DNA of 64,000 bases, from NCBI GenBank assembly GCA_934045905.1, contig OW203761.1, forward strand, positions 32,104,964 through 32,168,963, read 5' to 3'. The DNA is from Leuctra nigra. Taxonomy: Eukaryota > Arthropoda > Insecta > Plecoptera > Leuctridae. Of the stretch, positions 1 through 11,200 are shown piece after piece. Made by a program: the position numbers and the translations under genes. The notes beneath the pieces are model-generated. The model had not been told where the DNA came from and ran no database searches. It worked only from the letters and a program-made list of their open reading frames with translations. Every line of letters begins with the position of its first letter. The stretch's first letter is position 1.

Positions 1-1332
1 TCAAGTGTCTCTAGGTATCAAGTATAGAAAAAATTATATTCTCTCTGAATTCTAAAGATTTTTAATAAATCGATTCATCAATTTAGCAGGTGTATATTAT
101 TAAGACATATTTTAAGTGGGAAATAAATAAGTTAATTTGATGATTTTTTTTATTTTTAAGTTATTCCAATTGGTGCTCGAGCTCTGGAGCACCCACGTAG
201 TCGGCATCACTGCGTAGAGGTGTGAGTTTCTAGTGCACATAGTTCAATTGTGTGACTTATTTAAGGCAAGATTTAAGAAACGTTTATGAATTGTATAAGA
301 AACGGCTAAATAAGCAAGTCAACCTCGAAGAACATTAATTGACACAATTGAGTGTTGCACCGTCATCAAATTCTTTCAAATTCAATGAAAATAATTTCAA
401 ACAGTAGTGAAAAAGAGTTTTCTATGGAAAACCATGCAACAGACCCCGTCGTAAACACAAAATCTCTTCTAAAATGGTTTGAGATGATTTGAGGTGTTCT
501 TCCTTGATATTGAATGAACTTGATGACGATGCGACACTAAATTCGACCATTTAAATGTTCTTCGAGGTTGACTTACTTATTCGGCGATATCTTATGCAAT
601 AACGACACAACTTGGTACATTGCCTGCCTTAAATATAATGCTTTTTAAATTTAATTCCTTTCAATTTCCATGGTTTCTATTCAAAGCAATTTTTAGATAC
701 CTGAAGCCCCTGTCACACTTTGTTGCAAACCGCATGGAACTCGCGGTTGGAAACCATGGGGGCATGTGCAGAGACGGAATTTGTTCAGCTCGTGGGGTTT
801 GAAAAATAGACAATTCTCTATTTTGATTTTTTACAGTTCCAACAATGTGTTGTGGTACGGTACCATGTGATGTGAACTGACCAATGATGAGTAACAGGAA
901 ACGGAAACGGTGCTTTCTGCGCCACTCGTGTCAATTGTGAAGTATCAAATCAAACCAGTGTGTGTGATAGGCTTTTGCCTCTTTTTGCAAGAAACGTTTC
1001 CAACCGCGGATAACATGTCATCTTACCTTGGGAATTTGTCATGTCTGACTGTAAATCCGAGGGTAAATGTCTGCGATTGGAACCACACAGCGCTTACCAA
1101 GCACTTGTTGGAACCCATGGTTCGCAACCCAGTGAGATACCCACTTAATTGAGAAAAATAATCCATACAAAATATTACTAGTTCATTGGGTCATTATTTA
1201 AATTGAACCAATTTGGAATGCCTACGTGTACTAAATTGATACTTTTGGCTTTAAACTCAGACACTGAATGCTGGAAAAGAAGATGGCATGTGGGTATATA
1301 ATTATTAATTGTTAATAGATAAATCTGCTAAC
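1..1332 (-). other. Intron (partial) of the GPR158-like gene
   Basis: This stretch follows the splice donor of the second coding exon on the minus strand, so it is read as intron, with the next exon beyond the left edge. I find no continuation of the protein here. It holds one long inverted-repeat element (259-635); around 700-1150 there are loosely repeated words built on AACCATGG and GGTTGGAA, perhaps a decayed element. Confidence 0.55.
259..635. repeat. Inverted-repeat element (MITE-like), about 375 bp
   Basis: The two ends are reverse complements over roughly 90 bases with a few mismatches. The left arm contains AAGTCAACCTCGAAGAACAT at about 318-337, and the right arm holds its complement near 562-582. 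The outer tips share TTATTTAAGGCA. No coding capacity is seen. The structure is that of a non-autonomous DNA transposon; the superfamily is unknown. Confidence 0.6.
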
Positions 1333-1589
1333 CTGGAGGACCATGAAACGTGAAAGTTTCATTTGTGTTGTTGGCATATCGAATCTCAACCTGGTACGTG
1401 GTTTTAGTGTCATGACGACCAACAACATTATCGGGTAACCATTTCCTATACCATTCATTGATTCGGTACAGATCTGAAGTATAGTCTGAACTAAGGCTGT
1501 CGTTTGGTATTGCACCTAAGTCTTGAACTGTGAAAGTGTTCAGTGTTGAAATTCGTTCCAAATGAATAGGATCATTGAAGTCATCAGCT
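1333..1589 (-). CDS. Coding exon 2 of the GPR158-like ectodomain
   Basis: The acceptor is a T-run ending TTTTTTAG, and the exon supplies A to complete the CGA arginine left by exon 1. It then reads ADDFNDPIHLERISTLN and ends at CCAG followed by GTTAGC, leaving phase 1. It encodes the EWYRKWLPD and GRHDTKTTYQVEIRYANNT segments. The exact phase match between the exons is strong evidence that both belong to one gene. Confidence 0.7.
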
Positions 1590-3685
1590 CTAAAAAAGGA
1601 AAAGGCATATTAATTATTATTTCTTAATCCACAAACAGAAATAGATACATAGTAGGATTCCACCAGAAAATCATCAACATGAATTATACTAATTTGCATT
1701 TTTTCTTGCTCATAGATATCCAGGGGCACTCTGTACATATAGGTAAAGAAAATTAATACCACCAGGGGCCAGATTCACAAAAAGTATTATCTCCTAAAAC
1801 GTACTATCTTTGGTATTATCTTTTTAACATGGTGTTTTTGGTATTAAATCAAAAGATATTACGTACCTATTAACAGATAATACTTTTCGTGAATCCAGCC
1901 CCAGTATAGGTATTACAGTTCCTGGAGCCAAATTCTTGAGATTCACGCTTTGAAACCATGAACGAATAAGGCTAACGCTAGCCATAGTTTTCAACCTCTC
2001 AAATTTTATACAATGCAAACATAATAAAACGGTTTCAAAACATGAATCTCAAGATGGCCTCCTGATGTGAATTTACAATTATTTTAAACAAAAATGTATC
2101 TAGGTAGGTATAAAGTTACTGTTATTTTATTTATAATGTGTTCGATTATGTTATTAGAAGGTAGGTAATGTAATTATTATATTGACAACACCCATTACCT
2201 ATTTTATGTTCGCCGGGTAGAGCAAATAACAATATGAATTACCAACATGGGGATCTGGCTGCGAACCTATGAAAGTGGGTATCAAAGCCCTCTCGACAGT
2301 CCCTTTGTTCCTGGTTAGAATCTTGCCGATAAGCAGTTTTTCATTCAAGTAAAGCACAGTATTGTATTTTATTTTATTATCATCCCGATTCCCGTGGACA
2401 AGTACATAATACATGTATGGGTATCGTCAAGACACCCCATAAAGACACTACTCTCATTAGGTGGCAATATATTTGCAATATTCATTAGGTGATGTTATTT
2501 TGTTGTGTACCTACATTCGAGTAGGAGTAGAGTACCAGAGTAGGTACCTACTTACCTAGCGTCTTTACCGCGCCAGGAACAAAGGCTGTGAGAAGGCTGT
2601 GGTGGGTGGGTACTAGTTCAAGTGGTCATTCAACAAGGAATTGGTTGTTGTCATGGCAATCAAGTCCTAATCAACTGTTTAAAATTTGAATGTGACTATT
2701 TTCAGCCGTGTTGTGAAAACACGGTTAGTAGGTACACTTGGCCAAACAAAACTTGAACGTTCAATAAATCTGATAGGCTGGTAAATGTAAGATCGCACCA
2801 TCAGAAGTCAGTCTAAGCGATCTCATTGTCTCACTCTAGTATGTGACATCACATTTCAATGATAATAACAAGCTTTGATTGGTTATGGGACATGACCAGC
2901 AGTCATTCAAATTTGGTCAACGTTCAAGATTTGTTTGGCCGAGTGTACCTCTGCTATTTTCACCGTACGGTAAAGGGCAGTGCCCTTGAATGCCTACTGC
3001 TAGCAGGGCATTGAAAAACTGGCCCTTATGTCATATGTGATTATAAAAGCTAGTTATACAAGACATGCAGATAGATGGAACTATTAACCCGGCTAGAAGT
3101 ACAAAGAGACACACTTTGTAGAATAAGTATCAGTACCAAGGTATATTATTAATTAATGGTGTTCTTTGCTTACCGAAATGTTCTAGGAGCAAACCTAGGC
3201 ATTGTTTTGTTGAAGAAACCTCGATAAGATGGAGTGTATGAACTGTTCGGAGCAAAGTAGATAGCACTGGCATTGATGTAGGGATTAGCCGATACATCAG
3301 CAACAGTAGACAGATAATAATACATCATTCCAGGATCATATGTATCATTGATTGCAGGGCGTATGAACCTTGCCTGCAATATGTAGCTCCAATAAAACGA
3401 TCTACTCATTGCCAAATTATGGAGGTGCAAGAGGTCTGTTCGATTAGGAAAAACAGGATTTATGTTGATATCTTTAACGTCGGGTAAATGAGACACTGCG
3501 TCTTCCGGCAAATAAAGATCGCCCAGATGATGAATACGGCAATTATCCCCATTAATTTTATCCATTTTTATGCGAACTTCATCGAAAGCATCCCGGGCTT
3601 GCCAGTCATACTGTCCGTACACGCCCAAGCACAATGCAAGAAGTACAACCAAATTGCATGTTGACAGAACGTAAATTGCCTGCAT
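1333..3685 (-). CDS. GPR158/GPR179-like class C receptor, N-terminal part (partial gene)
   Basis: Two coding exons (3685-3174 and 1589-1333) join in phase and give the first 256 residues; the rest lies beyond the left edge. The protein starts with a signal peptide (hydrophobic residues about 10-21, likely cut after VYG). A domain rich in N-glycosylation sequons follows (NRT, NDT, NAS, NSS, NKT, NDS, NNT, NET). The order MMYYYLSTVADVSANPYI, then NASAIYF, and later YRINEWYRKWLPD parallels the extracellular cache domain of vertebrate GPR158/GPR179 (WYQALVRSLL, RAAITF, EWFHGLRRKW) and Drosophila CG31760-type receptors. GPR158 is a neuronal orphan or metabotropic glycine receptor. This is a resemblance judged by eye. 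No transmembrane exons are in the window, so receptor identity is inferred from the ectodomain only. Confidence 0.6.
1763..1904. repeat. MITE in intron 1 of the receptor gene
   Basis: The terminal inverted repeats start CAGGGGCCAGATTCACAAAA and end with the near complement TTCGTGAATCCAGCCCCAG, followed inward by AGTATTATCT/AGATAATACT. It is about 142 bp and non-coding. The outer element at 22562-24059 has the same ends (GGGGCTACATTCACAAAA), so the family occurs at least twice. Confidence 0.65.
2732..2949. repeat. MITE of the GTACAC family (divergent copy)
   Basis: The ends are GTACACTTGGCCAAACAAA and its near complement TTTGTTTGGCCGAGTGTAC, about 218 bp apart. The interior includes AATGATAATAACAAG, shared with the copies near 10.6, 16.2, 17.6, 31.0 and 31.5 kb. 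It lies in the intron between the two receptor exons. Confidence 0.65.
3174..3685 (-). CDS. Coding exon 1: signal peptide and first part of the ectodomain
   Basis: I chose the ATG at 3685; the open frame extends two codons further upstream (GTG ACA), but with no ATG there. The hydrophobic leader fits a secreted or type I protein. The exon ends CATTTCG, then GTAAGC, leaving two bases (CG) of a split arginine codon. Reading through gives a stop four bases on, which supports the splice site. Confidence 0.75.
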
Positions 3686-3990
3686 TGTCACTCATATAAA
3701 TCGCAAAAGAACACAAACTTATTATTCACGGTTTGTTTTGGACTAAATGATTAATGATATACCGGGGTTGCTATCATATCAAATTTAATAACTACCACAA
3801 ACATAAATTAAGAACGTAACCAAAAACAAAACATCAACCTGTTTGATCAACAAGTGAATTTCACACACCAAAATACACAGTGACGGACGGGGCCGTCGGG
3901 GCGTACTCGACTCGTCTCACTCACACGGCGTACTTTAGTCTGGACAGTGGCGCCTTCTGAGTTGTCTTTACAAGCACTAAATGGGGTGGG
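3686..3990 (-). promoter_or_regulatory. Probable 5' UTR and promoter region of the receptor gene
   Basis: The DNA directly upstream of the receptor ATG on the minus strand becomes GC- and CpG-richer between about 3880 and 3960 than its surroundings, as expected near a start of transcription. I cannot place a start base. No clear TATA box was found. Confidence 0.3.
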
Positions 3991-4995
3991 GTTTTCGTGG
4001 GCGGGAGATATTAAAAGTTAACAGTAGGTATTGGTACTGTGTCCGTACATTGTAGTAGAAGGAAAATCATTTATTAGCTATATAAAAGCTATTTCTTACA
4101 AACATCTTCAATTACATTTATAGATACAGCTTAATTACATGTCAAGATACCTTGTAGTGCAAGTACAACAAGTCACAAATTTACCATCAAATTGTAACGC
4201 AATATATAAATTCAAATAAAACAATGTATGAACAGTGCCTTTAGTAGAATGACAAAAATGACAGAGAATTGGAAAAATACACTTAGCTTCCCATAGAGAT
4301 TTCAATAAAGACTTCAATAAAGACTTCAAAGACTTCAATAACAAAAAATACAAAATAAAACAAGTAACTACCTGTTGCCCCTCGGTAATAAAATTATTAA
4401 TTGAACCAATTTGATTAATTAATTAATTTTCATTTCTCACATAACCTTTCACACATTCTTTTAAATTGTGAATGTATTTCCAGACGGATACACTAAACAA
4501 TAAAAATAAAATTGCGTTTTGTGTTACTTAATTTCCGTTGTTGTAGAGAGCACTAAGCAGTACATAGATTTTAACATAATTATTTGAAACAACTTATAAG
4601 CTGTGCAAAAGGCTGTTTACTAGTAAACTATATCTAAACCTAATTAATCGAAAACACACAATTTTTAGATAAATGTAAAAAATTAGCAGAATGTTCTACC
4701 AATATTGATACCTCCTTGAAATGATCAAATCGACAATCGGATAAAATTAAATAAACATGGAGTGGTGGATTAATAAAATATGTTAACTGTAGAAAATGAT
4801 TTTTTTTCAAATTTTAATGCCGCTTTCCCCTCCCCTACCCACCCACATACAAAAAAATCTCTCGTGAAATGTAGGCATCCCTTGATACGCCACCAGAATT
4901 GAAACCTTCTAGATATGAGAATGGAATGTCTTATTTTACAGAAGATATTTTTTTTTCATTTTTATTTGCCAACTAAGCTCACTTCTCTCTCACAG
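3991..4995. other. Intergenic DNA, no gene supported
   Basis: AT-rich sequence with a short imperfect tandem of the word AAGACTTCAATA near 4298-4341. No repeat with clear ends and no credible coding exon was seen before the acceptor at 4995. Confidence 0.4.
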
Positions 4996-5139
4996 TTGCA
5001 GGCTCGGGTGATGCATGCAGCTGCTGCACTCCCCTTTCTTTCTGCTATTGTCAAGGAGGATAAAACGGTCGGTGCAAAACTCGTTCCTAAAGAATATAAC
5101 CGTCTTGAAGATTTTAACCGCCTTCGCCAATTTGCATGA
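4996..5139 (+). CDS. Orphan exon-like ORF, possible terminal exon
   Basis: A strong pyrimidine tract (ACTTCTCTCTCACAG) precedes a 144-base open stretch ending in TGA. The peptide begins LQARVMHAAAALPFLSAIV and ends RLEDFNRLRQFA. A second acceptor, TTGCAG, lies six bases in and would remove two residues. The composition rises to exon-like GC relative to its flanks. I do not recognise the family. The GPR158-like gene starts upstream on the other strand and Syncrip starts downstream, so upstream exons would have to fit between about 3.7 and 4.9 kb, where none is visible. It may be the last exon of a small gene, a retained fragment of an old gene, or chance. Confidence 0.25.
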   Translation: MQARVMHAAAALPFLSAIVKEDKTVGAKLVPKEYNRLEDFNRLRQFA

Positions 5140-5599
5140 ATCGAATGTTTTTTATTAATATGTTCTATGAGTTTAGTTTACACTGTCCTAGCTACCATAG
5201 ATTTAGTGCGCTTTAGCTGATGGCATGAACGGAATTATTTTCAAATAGCCAATTTTTTTGCTAAACAGTAAATCTCTTATTTTGTGTAGGTCGCAGCATT
5301 CCTACACTGGTGACTGCTCTGAATTTACATATTTGTTTTTATTAGAAAATTGAAATTTGGTATAATTATTTATTAATTTGGCGAAAAGGCAGGAGTTTTG
5401 AACGAATATTCAAGGTGTTGGTATACCCCACCAGGTATACCTCACCTGGCAGAATATAGAAATAGGTGACTAGGATAAAAAATTTACAAAGTGGTGAGAA
5501 TTAATTTATATTTATTTTTATTTTCTTCTAATTGTTTGGTCATTGTTCTTTCACTGTGCCTAATCATTGCCTGACCAATCGTGAGGCGGTATAATTTGA

Positions 5600-5735
5600 A
5601 CTGCCGAAGTGCGCTGGGTTTGAGACCCTCTTTGCGCGTCGCTGTGTAACCCCCTCGGCGTTCACATACTCGATCACGTTGACGTTGTCCGCCGCCATTT
5701 CGCTCTCGGAGGAATCCGTTTACTAAATTTCGCAG
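5600..5735 (+). other. Syncrip non-coding first exon and promoter region (5' UTR)
   Basis: A GC- and CpG-rich island (CCCCCTCGGCGTTC, GTCCGCCGCCATTTCGCTC) ends at CGCAG followed by GTAAAATTTTC, a fair donor. It lies upstream of the ATG exon, whose acceptor leaves only TT before ATG, so a non-coding exon is required. The left limit is a guess from composition. Confidence 0.5.
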
Positions 5736-7867
5736 GTAAAATTTTCATTCATTTTTGTGTGACATCGTGTTGGCTTTTGGTCATGTGTTCTTAAAATATT
5801 ATCCCTATTTAATTTAGCATATATTCGTGCTATTGTTTCGTCTTTTAACATTTGAACAAGTACTCTATCATACATTATTGTTTGCAAAATTTTGCGAACA
5901 CTTACCGGCCGGTACTAGGCACTAGAGCCGGTGATCTTTATAAATACATTTTTACCGACTATCAAATTGATTTATCGTGAGAAACAAGTACAGGCACAAA
6001 TAGTGCCAACTTGCTGAAGGCATATTGTTTTACTTTGCGTCATTGTTGTGGGTAAGTGAATAAAGAAATACGAACAATCTCTCGTTCAATCAAGTCTCAG
6101 ACTGAAGGCTGCTAGCTGAAAAAATGGTGTAACGAGGTAGCGTATTATCTTGGGTTGGCGCCTTCCTTAGATTGTTTACATTACGCCATTAATTCGAAAC
6201 CAAACTACTATGTACCTTTTAGGCAGGTAGATAGGTACTATTTGGTTGGTATTGTAAAGGTTTCTTTAGCCATGATTAATAAAATAGGTATAATATTCTC
6301 TTTTGGGCAACGTGATATTATTGTTTACATTGCAGCAAGATGGCCATTTGCATTGTTACCTACCACCTAGGTAGTATGTAGGTACTTACCTACTAGACTT
6401 ATTAACTCTTACTGCATTACCTACTAGGTGTACTACCTACCTACCTCGAGTCCAGATGATGTTTGGTGAAAATTGATCTAGTTTATTACCTACAAATGCA
6501 CTCATTTGAGTGGTGGCACTGGCAGTTTCATTTCATAAACCAGCTCCTTCTTGAAGTCTGTTCTGGAATGGCATACAATTTGTACTTCCATGTAGTAACT
6601 AGTACATAGCCAATTATTCCTATGCCAACGGTATTGAGCTAAGATCATTCGTGAATCGTATTCATTACCTACAGCTTTTAACAAACGTAACAGTAAACGA
6701 ATAGGATGCAACCAAGCTATTCATATAAAGGCGGATGCACAATTGACTCATGTGACGTCAATTGTGCATCAGCCTTAAAAGAATTTAGCGATAGGTAAAC
6801 CATTCGCCAATAAAAATTAAATACTTAGGTACATACCTAGTACAATAGTTAATTTAAAATAATATGTGGGCGGACGCTTGGCGAATGGCGATTGTGAGGG
6901 GAAATATGTTTTCCTTTGAAAACAATGGGGGGAGGGGGGGTTGAGGGGGCCCCCCAATACATTGTAGGTCGGGGGCACATTCCCCCGGGAATGTTATTAA
7001 AATTTGGTGTCTACTTGATTTGTACAATCCATAAAAAAATAAGGGGGTGGACAGCGTCCACCCTGAAAAAGAGCACAAGGGGCCGTGGCTGCCCCCAAAT
7101 TAACCTTGGGGTAGATACCTGCTTACCTTCTACCAATTGAGCGTTCATAATCAACTTCATTATCAACCCCTGCCAGTAAGAGTTCGATTGAACATGAAAT
7201 TTTATTGTTTTAACCACACACTACACTGAAATTGAAACTATGATGTTTCCCGTTCAGATTTTTTTTCTAACGCTAGCCTATAGGTAATTTGGTTTTGTAC
7301 TGCCTTTTCTCTTCTCTCTCTGGCAACTGTATTGTGCACCTAACTACCTACTGTAGTACAGTGGGTAATACTAAACCGTGGGTTAGTGCAAAACTTTAAT
7401 TTTGTAGTCAAACTGAACACAAACGTCTAGATTTCTCAACCCGAACCAAACCTTTAAAAACTGTGAATCTATTCAAATAATGCAATAACATATTATTATT
7501 GTACAATGGAATATTGGGGTTCTTGTTTATTAATCATGTTCATGGAAAAACACCTGTTGCGGCACCCAGTAGATAGGTAGTACTTTCTTAGTCTCTTTAC
7601 TTTATGAAATGTGATGTGAATGTGACCAATCAATAAGTGATTTCAATTGATTATGTAGCAACTAGCAGGTGGTAAATTATTGAATAAATTATGCTTTACA
7701 CCCTGTTCACACTGTAAAAGTTGATTGTGATTACCTAGAACTCTTAATCGCAATCAAAAAATTCTGCATTTCATGGGTGAATGCAGAAATGTTGTATGAT
7801 ATTTGAAGTGTTACACGCCACCCAGTAAAAATACACCCTACTACAAATTTGCTCTTTTCTGTTTTAG
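5736..7867 (+). other. Syncrip intron 1
   Basis: AT-rich with many TAGGTAGGTACCTACC-type words (for example 6360-6450). A perfect short hairpin lies at 6727-6776, and a G-rich stretch at about 6927-6990. The acceptor CTCTTTTCTGTTTTAG closes the intron. No coding exon was found. Confidence 0.5.
6727..6776. repeat. 50-bp near-perfect hairpin
   Basis: The left arm AAGGCGGATGCACAATTGAC pairs with GTCAATTGTGCATCAGCCTT, with only TCATGTGAC-like bases between. It could be a minimal MITE or a hairpin in the pre-mRNA. No mature small RNA was recognised. Confidence 0.5.
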
Positions 7868-7869
7868 TT

Positions 7870-8271
7870 ATGGCTGAAGGAAATGGGGAAATGTCTTTAG
7901 AAGAAAAATCTAACATTAAAGAAGATCTTGATTCTGAGCCTGTTGAAAGAACAGAAGATTATGCAAAATTGTTGGAGTATGGATTAGACGAAAAAGTAGC
8001 TGGTAAACTGGATGAAATCTACAAAAGTGGGAAACTGGAACATGCAGATTTGGATGAACGAGCTTTAGATGCCCTTAAGGAATTTCCCGTTGATGGAGCA
8101 CTCAACGTTTTAACACAGTTCCTTGACTCCAACTTGGAGCATGTGTCAAACAAGTCGGCATACCTGTGTGGCGTTATGAAGACATATCGGCAGAAGAGCC
8201 GAGCTGGCCAGGGCCAAGGGTCGACTGGTTCTGGCACTGCAGTCAAGGCCCCAGATGAAGATAAAATTAAG
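7870..8271 (+). CDS. Syp: Syncrip exon 2: start codon and acidic N-terminal domain
   Basis: The exon opens TT ATG after CTGTTTTAG. It encodes [20 protein letters not shown] and the helical acidic domain ([20 protein letters not shown] .. [16 protein letters not shown]), and ends AAATTAAG before GTGAAT in phase 0 (residues 1-134). Confidence 0.93.
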
Positions 8272-11200
8272 GTGAATATTTATATTATATAAATCAAAAA
8301 ACAATGTACCTACCTACCTATTTTAATATATTTTTTCTCCCTTTAGACTGGAGGTATCTAACACATGTCAAATGTATAATATAATAAGTATTTCAATAAG
8401 CTTAATCTCATCAAGTAATGTAGGTATAGGTACCTACTAATTTTGTTTGTGATGTTTGTGAAATTAAATTCCAAAATGGAATGATAATTTTCTATAAACT
8501 TGATGCTTATCCACACCCTCTTTCACAATATTTCTTGGCATTTCAGCAAATCCTGGAACGAACTGGATACACATTAGATGTGACAACAGGTCAGAGAAAA
8601 TATGGCGGACCACCTCCTGGTTGGGAAGGCAATACACCTGGAAATGGCTGTGAAGTAAGATATTTTATTTTGCTTATACTTGTCTTCCATCATGAAAACA
8701 GCACTTGTCAAGATAATTGTGAACCATCAATTTTTTAAGGTCCTACGTAACTAGAACTAAACGAAGTTATCTGTAGCAGTTAACTCCACCAGGGGTGCGT
8801 AAATATAAAAGGTCAACTTTAATGTCACACAATGTCACGGCCTTCTAGGGCGAGATGAGACGCTTGTCACCGTGACAAGAAACTCGAGAAAATTGTAATT
8901 TTTTATTGCACCCCAGCTCACCTCCAGGGCCTTATTCTATAGCAAATGAATTCATTTTGATCTGGAATCATTTCATGGCCATCAGGATCATTGATCTGAA
9001 ACCTTTTCAGACCGAAATAATTTCAATTCCAGTTTCATTATGGAATAAGGGCTTCGTACGTATAGTTAAAGTGGAATTCTCTGCGAACATAGTAAGTAAG
9101 GCTGGGACATTCAAACGTCAACTAAACGTTAAAATATTGGTAGACATTTAATCGTAAAAAGTGCTGTTTAATACTCAAAATTGTTGTGTCAGACTAGCTG
9201 AAAACTAGTAAGTATACTATGTCTAGATATATTTTGCCAAATTATTGCTATTCTGCTAGATGAAGTGGGGAATCTGGAAAATATCAGTGCAGTGTTGATA
9301 AGCTCTCGAGTATGTATCACAAATTCTCCTGAAAGTGAATACTGGAGGGCTATTCTAAATTTCCTTGTCTGTTTCACTTGATGGTCTCATTGCTATCTTT
9401 TTAGCATGGTAGTGACACTGTATCAAATCAATTGATATGAGATAACAAGGGAATTTAGAATAACCCTCCTCCACATTCAAACAACTTTTCAGAGGCAGGG
9501 TCCTAAATTAATTTGTAATGCATGGAAAGGGGGAAGGAGGGTTTACCTTATAATATTTTTCCACTACTGTACATTGGGGAGAGGCCATATCACCGCCAAA
9601 ATTGTTATGGTCCTCGGCCGTTTAAACTTTAAATGTAACTTTTGAGAGTGTTTAAATGCTTACTAAAATTCACAGATTTTTCCACCTCAAGTAGTAAGCC
9701 ACGCGTGGCGAAATTTGTCAACCCCTCGTTTTTAGCATCTCTTCCATTGTATTTGGTATCCCCACTACAACGTTCGGAGGAAAATTTCTTGGAGCAATAG
9801 GACTGGAAAATTAGCCAGGAGTCTACAGGGTAAAAGCTAAGAGCATGTATTCTAAAATGTTACCTACTTTAACATATGTAATATTCCTAATCATGTTGAT
9901 CAAGTAGCTGACTATAATTAAGAATGGTGAAAATATTCCTAACACATCGCTTAGAATGTACACGTATTACCTAAGTTAAGTTATGACGGATTTAGGGCCG
10001 GTATTACCAACATTAATCTGAGCCGGACTAACTAAATATTGGACTAAATTGGTGGCACACGCACAGCCAATCAGATATCTCAAAATGATTGAAACAGTTG
10101 AATTTAATCCAAAAGTTAGTTAATCCAGCAAATTTCACTTTAAGTATTACCGGGGCTAACTAAATATTCGATTAAATTGACGGCACAGCCAATCAGATAC
10201 TACAAAATGATTGAAGTTTTAATTAATCCAAAAGTTCTAGTTAATCCGCCTAGACCTTTAGTAAGTAATACTGGCCCTTCCGTTGCTTCTTTTTAAGAAT
10301 GTAATATGTTCCAGGTATTTTGTGGGAAGATCCCAAAGGACATGTATGAAGATGAGCTCATTCCGTTGTTTGAGAAATGTGGGACTATTTGGGATTTGCG
10401 TTTGATGATGGACCCCATGTCTGGTCTCAACAGGGGATATGCATTTGTGACCTTCACTAACAGAGAATCGGCACAAGTAGCCGTAAAGGAGGTAATTTTA
10501 TATTAATTATTATTTATTAATCTAACATAATATTTCTAAGAAAACTTACTTTTATTTAAGTCCATCTTCAGCATTCTTATAATTTTTATTGTAATAGCCA
10601 CAATTCATATATAGTTACTGATTTTAGTTGTACACTCGACAATTCATAAAACGGTATTTGAAAGAAATGGATTGTCTGAAAAAAATGTGATGGCATCATC
10701 TGATGGAGTCTATACTTACTCGTCATCTACATCTAGTAGGTGAGCTCTGATTTCATTGATAATAACAAGGATTGATTGTCAATGAACCTGACCATCAGCC
10801 AATCTGTTTCGTTCAAATACCGTTTTATGAATTGTCGAGTGTACATATTGAGAGCAAGTTTAATTTTTTAGAGCAGTGGAGTGGCTATTGGTATGATAGC
10901 TTGCAGGTCTGTTCAAATTTCTGACAGTATTGTGTTCATATAGATATTGATGTGTTATTAATTGTTAGGTATACTACCTTTTTACATCTGTATGTTGATC
11001 AAATTCATTTGGAATTGGCTCACTTATTGTAAGTTTATGAACTATTTTGGTTTACCTAATGGCTATTTAGCTAAATTGATTTACTCTATCTTGTTGCCAT
11101 GTAGCTACACCACTGCCAATCGTTACTGGTACACTTTGTGGGGGGAGAACCAGCTGCTTGTACCTAATCATTTGATGTTTTAATTTTGAATAAATGTACT

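Noticed and set aside
2199..2414. Minus-strand frame between the two receptor exons
   Set aside because: The flanking exons already join in phase (CG plus A); adding this frame is not needed and it has no matching splice sites.
8019..8246. Minus-strand open frame over Syncrip exon 2
   Set aside because: It is a shadow of the conserved acidic domain on the plus strand.
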